NCBI GenBank assembly: GCA_017379255.1
Contig: JAFNWZ010000097.1
Span: 1-7,794 of the forward strand
DNA: 7,794 nt
Reading direction: 5' to 3'
Source of the DNA: Akkermansia sp.
GTDB lineage: Bacteria > Verrucomicrobiota > Verrucomicrobiia > Verrucomicrobiales > Akkermansiaceae
The notes under the pieces: model-generated
The model's database searches: none
Told to the model about the DNA's origin: nothing
What the model saw: only the letters and a program-made list of their open reading frames with translations
Program-made: the position numbers and the translations under genes
Shown: in pieces, positions 4,664-7,794 of the stretch
Numbering within the stretch: the first letter of the stretch is position 1
Layout: every line of letters starts with the position of its first letter

Positions 4664-4823
4664 CTAAATCTCGAATGCTGTATTTCATTTTGCCCACCCT
4701 CTTTTGCGAAACGCGAAGCCGGAAGCCCCTTTTCCTAAGCACGAAAGCCTTTTAGGAGCACTAAAGAGTCTCAAATCTACAATCTGTTGATTCTGTGAAC
4801 TTCCGCCTTCGGGATTCTCCCTA
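4664..4823. other. Intergenic stretch without a convincing gene
   Basis: Open frames here have unnatural composition. There is a short CCTAA/TTAGG inverted pair (4734-4738, 4752-4756). A 9-bp GTTGATTCT (4786-4794) is complementary to AGAATCAAC at 4901-4909 inside repeat copy C, so this may be the left flank of that element. Nothing else is seen. Confidence 0.5.
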
Positions 4824-4970
4824 CGCCGTGACGAGCAGGCGGTTTTGAGTAGATTGCTACTCTGCGGCAAGCAAAGATGTTTTGAACTGAGAAGCTACGT
4901 AGAATCAACTATTTAAGCGCTTTTTTCACCGAGTGGCATCCTAAAATGAAACATCGCTTGCAAGGGGATA
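4824..4970 (+). repeat. Intergenic repeat, copy C (right part only)
   Basis: Aligns with 6921-7070 over its whole length with a few small gaps. The final 49 bases (4922-4970 against 7022-7070) match at 43 positions. The conserved blocks are CGCCGTG, AGGCGGTTTTGA, AGAATCA, TTTTTCACCG, GTGGCA, AATGAAA and ATCGCTTGCAA. It lies between convergent features downstream of the 134-aa membrane protein. The GCGGCGGGCAT left end of the family is absent. Confidence 0.8.
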
Positions 4971-4992
4971 AAAAAGCCGCTTGCAAGCGATG
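4952..4992 (-). terminator. Terminator-like hairpin downstream of the membrane protein gene
   Basis: CATCGCTTGCAAG (4952-4964) and CTTGCAAGCGATG (4980-4992) are perfect 13-bp inverted arms around a 15-nt loop. Read leftward the second arm is followed by TTTCATTTT. It begins 16 bp after the stop of the gene at 5008-5412 and probably ends that transcript. The left arm is the conserved end of repeat copy C. Confidence 0.65.
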
Positions 4993-5007
4993 GTCGGAGG
5001 ACGGGGC

Positions 5008-5412
5008 TCATTCTTGCCCAGCCTTGGAGGTGCTCTGGTCTTCCAGATGGTGTTTTCTTTTTCGTTGCTCCAGCACACAGTGCTCGGCATACAGGGGGAT
5101 GCACAAAGCCGATGCGAGTAGGAACCATACCAGCCAAGCTTCGTCAAAATACGAGCGTAGTCCAAATCTCAGAATCAAAATCAGAACTGAGTATACGCAT
5201 GCAAACAGTAACCCACGCCAGGCAGCTCGCAAACATCCTCGAGTGCTCTGCCACGCAGCCAGCATTACGCTTACCGAAGAAGTTACACCACCGAGTAAAA
5301 GTACGCTCCACTGAGAATCAAAAGTCCACGCTGCCTGCATCATGTTTAATCCCGTCCACACGAGAATCAACATAGCAGACAATAAACAAAACAGGCAATA
5401 AATGAGCGGCAT
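5008..5412 (-). CDS. Small integral membrane protein, unknown function
   Basis: A 134-aa protein with about four membrane helices: residues 2-24 (from LIYCLFCLLSAMLILVW), about 33-55 (SVLLLGGVTSSVSVMLAAW), 66-86 (LLFACVYSVLILILRFG) and 92-112 (WLVWFLLASALCIPLY). It ends in a charged tail of about 22 residues (EQRKRKHHLEDQSTSKAGQE). I do not recognise a family. The ATG at 5410-5412 is preferred over a TTG two codons earlier. It lies 112 nt downstream of the 403-aa membrane-anchored protein on the same strand and ends just before a 13-bp stem terminator, so the two may be one unit. The gap lacks a clear promoter. Confidence 0.7.
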   Translation of the reverse strand: MPLIYCLFCLLSAMLILVWTGLNMMQAAWTFDSQWSVLLLGGVTSSVSVMLAAWQSTRGCLRAAWRGLLFACVYSVLILILRFGLRSYFDEAWLVWFLLASALCIPLYAEHCVLEQRKRKHHLEDQSTSKAGQE

Positions 5413-5418
5413 AGACAA

Positions 5419-5505
5419 TTAAGGTATCATTTTCACATGTTCTCTCAGCCCCATCGCCGCAAGGCACAGGGCTGGGGTGGTCAGGATTCTGTGGAACGGG
5501 GGCAT
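5419..5505 (-). CDS. Possible 28-aa leader ORF
   Basis: ATG at 5503-5505 opens 28 codons (MPPFHRILTTPALCLAAMG... KMIP) and stops 6 nt before the start of the small membrane protein. A CAGCCC/GGGCTG inverted pair (5446-5451, 5469-5474) lies within it. No Shine-Dalgarno sequence is seen. It could be a leader peptide coupled to the next gene or simply an open stretch of the intergenic region. Confidence 0.25.
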   Translation of the reverse strand: MPPFHRILTTPALCLAAMGLREHVKMIP

Positions 5506-5524
5506 GGTATCAATGGAATTGTGG

Positions 5525-6736
5525 TTATTTATCTATAGCACCGTGTTTTAAGAGCAGCTGCTCCATGCGTAGCCATGCATCGCGGTCTTGCAAATCAGTA
5601 CGCGCCAGCACACGGCGGCACATGGCCAAGGGCAGGAAGCGGCGGTCTCCACGTTCAGAATAACGGGTTGGCAGAGCATTCGGGTCTGCTCCGTTTTCGA
5701 GCATCCATTCCATCTTCTGCAGAATGTCGTCCATGCTCAGCCCCTCTCTAATGGGCGGGGCTGCGAGAATGACAGCCTCCTGCACAGGGGTGGGCTCGTG
5801 TTGATTCGGTGCAACCTCTAGGGAAATTTTTCCAGCTCTGTGGAAACGCTGAATCAGGGGTAAGACGCCGGGAATGTCCAACACATCGCGCCATTCGAGC
5901 TCTGTCAGCAGACCTTTATCACAGGCCCATTCCAATACCTCCATACCGCCGCCCTGCGCCGGAAGGAAACTTTCTTCCACCAATCTCTGACCGTGACCGT
6001 GGTGCACGATTTTCTGCGGGGTATTGCGCAGGCAGGCGGTGTGGCAGATATCTCTGCTATCGTACCAGATACGTTCTCCCCGTTGGTGGAAAAACTCCAG
6101 AAATCGAATCAACTCCTCCGTGGGTATATCGGCGTATTTGACATGGCTGATAAGTGTAGTGGCATCTCCTTTGCATGGAGTTGAGGCACTACATCCCATG
6201 CGAACCTGAGCGCGGGAAAGTTCCCATTCCCGGCACAGAGCAGCCTCCAGCGCCATGTTAATGCGTTCTGCGTTTTCCCCTGTATCCACCTTGCATGTGG
6301 CCGCCAGCTGTAACAGGGCCAGACGCACAGGTGCATTTTTAGCCTTGTTGGCCAGCAACAAGGCAGTATCGGAATAGGGGACATCGAAACCACAGGGGCA
6401 GGGAACAATAACGCCCGCTGCTATCTGCTTTTTGAGTTGCTCGTTCCGGGCTACTGACGCTTCATAGTAGCCATGGCGAAGGTAGGCATCCATCCTGCGG
6501 ATGGCTTGGGCTTCTTCATCCGTCCAACCGGGATGCAGCACCAGTTCCCTATCAGCCCAATCATCCGGCCACAGTGCGGCGCTTTCCTTCAGGCGTTCCA
6601 AGCGGTGTTCTTCAACACTGTAAGTAGGGGAATGCAGCCTGTATTCTTTCAGATACAGCGCAGCCCCCACTCCGGTTGTAGCCAGAGTAAGAATAGCCGC
6701 AAGCAGAATGAGTGTAACCTTTTTCTTCTGCATCAT
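5525..6736 (-). CDS. Membrane-anchored protein with degenerate ankyrin-like repeats
   Basis: A 403-aa protein. Lysines 4-6 precede one membrane helix (about 7-28), so the bulk is probably exported and anchored at the N-terminus. Helical repeats fill the rest: weak units such as SDTALLLANKAKNAPVRLAL (122-141) and GGMEVLEWACDKGLL (263-278), and one clear ankyrin ending, MEWMLENGADPNALP (342-356), with a final LLLKHGAID (394-402). It has at least ten cysteines, including C113-x-C115, which could form disulfides outside the cytoplasm. Two ATGs are adjacent; GAGGGAG lies 4 nt before the first and 7 nt before the second, so translation from 6733 is equally possible. It belongs to the same broad class as the ankyrin proteins at both ends of the left half of the window; its ligand is unknown. 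Confidence 0.85.
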   Translation of the reverse strand: MMQKKKVTLILLAAILTLATTGVGAALYLKEYRLHSPTYSVEEHRLERLKESAALWPDDWADRELVLHPGWTDEEAQAIRRMDAYLRHGYYEASVARNEQLKKQIAAGVIVPCPCGFDVPYSDTALLLANKAKNAPVRLALLQLAATCKVDTGENAERINMALEAALCREWELSRAQVRMGCSASTPCKGDATTLISHVKYADIPTEELIRFLEFFHQRGERIWYDSRDICHTACLRNTPQKIVHHGHGQRLVEESFLPAQGGGMEVLEWACDKGLLTELEWRDVLDIPGVLPLIQRFHRAGKISLEVAPNQHEPTPVQEAVILAAPPIREGLSMDDILQKMEWMLENGADPNALPTRYSERGDRRFLPLAMCRRVLARTDLQDRDAWLRMEQLLLKHGAIDK

Positions 6737-6755
6737 CTATCTCCCTCTACCTATG

Positions 6756-6783
6756 ATAATACTTCCCGGCACCGAATCCGCAA
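6756..6783 (-). promoter_or_regulatory. Possible promoter of the 403-aa gene
   Basis: On the minus strand TTGCGG (6783-6778), 16 nt, TATTAT (6761-6756). The -10 is 5 of 6, the -35 weak. Transcription would start near 6749, shortly upstream of the GAGGGAG ribosome binding site. Confidence 0.4.
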
Positions 6784-6868
6784 CAAAAAATTGCAGAAAG
6801 TGCGTTTTTTCTAATAAATAGACGCTTGCGGCGGGCATTTTGTTGCGCGTTTCCTGCAATTTTGTTGC
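6780..6868. repeat. Imperfect long inverted repeat at the left end of copy B
   Basis: GCAACAAAAAATTGCAG... (6780-6804) is complementary to 6846-6868 (ending TGCAATTTTGTTGC), with one 2-nt gap and three mismatches over about 23 pairs. The right arm lies inside the conserved block shared with copy A; the left arm is present only here. Confidence 0.65.
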
Positions 6869-7070
6869 CGATGGCGGGAAAACAGGGCCGTCTTCGCGTA
6901 GCTATGTCGGGCTCTTGCTTCGCCGTGGCTGGTAGGCGGTTTTGATGAGATGGAGACACTGAGGCATGTGATGATGTTTCAACCTTAGGAACTACACAGA
7001 ATCAGAAATTTAGGATGGGTGTTTTTCACCGGGTGGCAACCTGGAATGAAAAATCGCTTGCAATGGGATA
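6828..7070 (+). repeat. Intergenic repeat, copy B (longest copy)
   Basis: The first 59 bases match copy A (1052-1110) and the last 150 match copy C (4824-4970), so this copy joins two blocks that occur separately elsewhere in the window. The full element is therefore at least about 243 bp. It has no credible reading frame, fills the gap between divergent genes, and ends with ATCGCTTGCAATGGGATA. It could be a non-autonomous mobile element or a decayed multi-copy sequence. Confidence 0.8.
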
Positions 7071-7086
7071 AAGTGTGTTGTATAGT
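7058..7086 (+). promoter_or_regulatory. Promoter of the beta-lactamase gene
   Basis: TTGCAA (7058-7063), a 17-nt spacer and TATAGT (7081-7086). Start predicted near 7093. The -35 box is part of the conserved right end of repeat copy B; the -10 lies outside it. Confidence 0.65.
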
Positions 7087-7128
7087 TCTGGATATATGGG
7101 AATCTTCAAAAATTGCTGTCAATATTTG

Positions 7129-7794
7129 ATGAAGCTGGTATTGAGCCTGCTACTGGCTTCATCCTGTATTCACGCAGAGGACTTAAGGCAAGGAGTAGCG
7201 GTGTCGGTAAACGGGCAGCCCCATGAGACGTTTGACAGTCACTCAAAGGAAATGTTTCCTATGATGAGTGTTGTCAAATTTCCTTTGGCTATTGTCGTCC
7301 TTCACCGAATAGGAAATGGCGAACTGGCGTTAGATATGGAATATCATCTGACTGCAAATGACATGGATCCCCACACATGGAGCCCTATGCAGAAGCGTTA
7401 CCCGGATGGGGGTACATTCTCCTTGGCGGAATTATTGCGTTTATGCCTGTGCGAGAGTGATAACAATGCTTGCAACTATCTCTTTGAACTGGTGGGAGGC
7501 CCTGAGTCTGTGCAGCATTTTTTTACTACTCGGTATGGAGCCGACTTTTCTTTCCGCGTAGCCTGTACAGAGGCTGATATGAAGGCGGCCGAGGCTTTTT
7601 CTCTTAATCAGGCTTCTCCCCTGGCGATGCGGCAAATCCTTGAAGATGTATATGAAGCAGCTCACTCAACCCCGGAAAATCCTATACTTTCGCAGTCTCT
7701 GGCAGATTTTCTCATCCAGACGATGAATCAATGTTCAACTGGTCAAAATCGTCTTAAATCCGGATTTCCGGGTGCTGCCGCTTTTGCTCACAAA
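7129..7794 (+). CDS. Class A (subclass A2) beta-lactamase, cut at window edge
   Basis: A serine beta-lactamase exported to the periplasm, which hydrolyses beta-lactam antibiotics; 222 residues are in the window. A signal peptide (MKLVLSLLLASSCIHA, then EDLRQG) is followed by the catalytic motif S47-V-V-K50, the S110-D111-N112 loop in CESDNNACNYLFELVGG, and E148 in TEADM, the general base position in the CfxA-like branch. The last codon is the K of the expected KTG (AFAHK). CESDNNAC, TEADM and a QTM(N/I) helix resemble CfxA/CblA-type enzymes known from gut bacteria. An in-frame ATG at 7096 adds 11 residues (MGIFKNCCQYL), but the predicted transcript starts near 7093, so 7129 is preferred. Neither start has a good Shine-Dalgarno sequence. 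Confidence 0.9.
   Translation, partial: MKLVLSLLLASSCIHAEDLRQGVAVSVNGQPHETFDSHSKEMFPMMSVVKFPLAIVVLHRIGNGELALDMEYHLTANDMDPHTWSPMQKRYPDGGTFSLAELLRLCLCESDNNACNYLFELVGGPESVQHFFTTRYGADFSFRVACTEADMKAAEAFSLNQASPLAMRQILEDVYEAAHSTPENPILSQSLADFLIQTMNQCSTGQNRLKSGFPGAAAFAHK

Noticed and set aside
4685..4870. 61-codon minus-strand frame
   Set aside because: It has no recognisable domain, a composition rich in R and S, and overlaps repeat copy C.
4824..4992. tRNA or tmRNA in the conserved repeat tail
   Set aside because: No cloverleaf or T-loop GTTCGAnnC could be found, and the conserved blocks do not pair in tRNA fashion.

Overview
The window looks like chromosomal accessory DNA from a Gram-negative gut bacterium. 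My best guess is Akkermansia or a relative in the Verrucomicrobiota, but no single gene proves this. The reasons are several secreted or membrane ankyrin-type proteins side by side, a class A2 (CfxA/CblA-like) beta-lactamase, intermediate GC, and promoters of ordinary sigma-70 form (TTGACA/TATAAT) rather than the Bacteroidota TAnnTTTG type.

Layout. 1-989: two minus-strand genes, a two-helix membrane protein with a bacterial PH-like domain and, 12 nt downstream, an ankyrin protein that runs off the left edge. 990-2642: an intergenic region holding a 59-bp piece of a repeat family and a complete ISL3-family insertion sequence (1247-2583, 21-bp perfect terminal inverted repeats, 8-bp target duplication TGGTGTTT). 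2643-3689: a secreted ankyrin protein. 3760-3987: a C-terminal scrap of a type III/DEAD-box restriction endonuclease subunit. 3997-4560: a compact leftward RNA/peptide locus. 4820-4992: a second piece of the repeat family, then a terminator. 5008-6736: two minus-strand genes, a four-helix membrane protein and, upstream of it, a 403-aa membrane-anchored protein with ankyrin-like ends. 6780-7071: the longest copy of the repeat, lying between divergent genes. 7129-7794: a class A beta-lactamase cut by the right edge just at its KTG motif.

The most interesting part is 3997-4560. It has the design of a type I toxin-antitoxin locus: a 25-residue hydrophobic peptide ORF (4385-4308, minus) with a structured leader and its own hairpin, followed by two tandem small transcription units of about 70 nt. 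Each small unit has an extended -10 promoter, the same first nine transcribed bases (CTTCATCAG) and an intrinsic terminator. The first small RNA contains 12 nt perfectly complementary to the mRNA segment between the Shine-Dalgarno sequence and the start codon of the peptide. The second has the same architecture but a different middle, as if its partner toxin were elsewhere or lost. The arrangement resembles zorO with orzO/orzP of enterohaemorrhagic E. coli in logic, but I see no sequence resemblance.

The three repeat pieces show that one intergenic element family has spread here; its right end supplies the -35 box of the beta-lactamase promoter.
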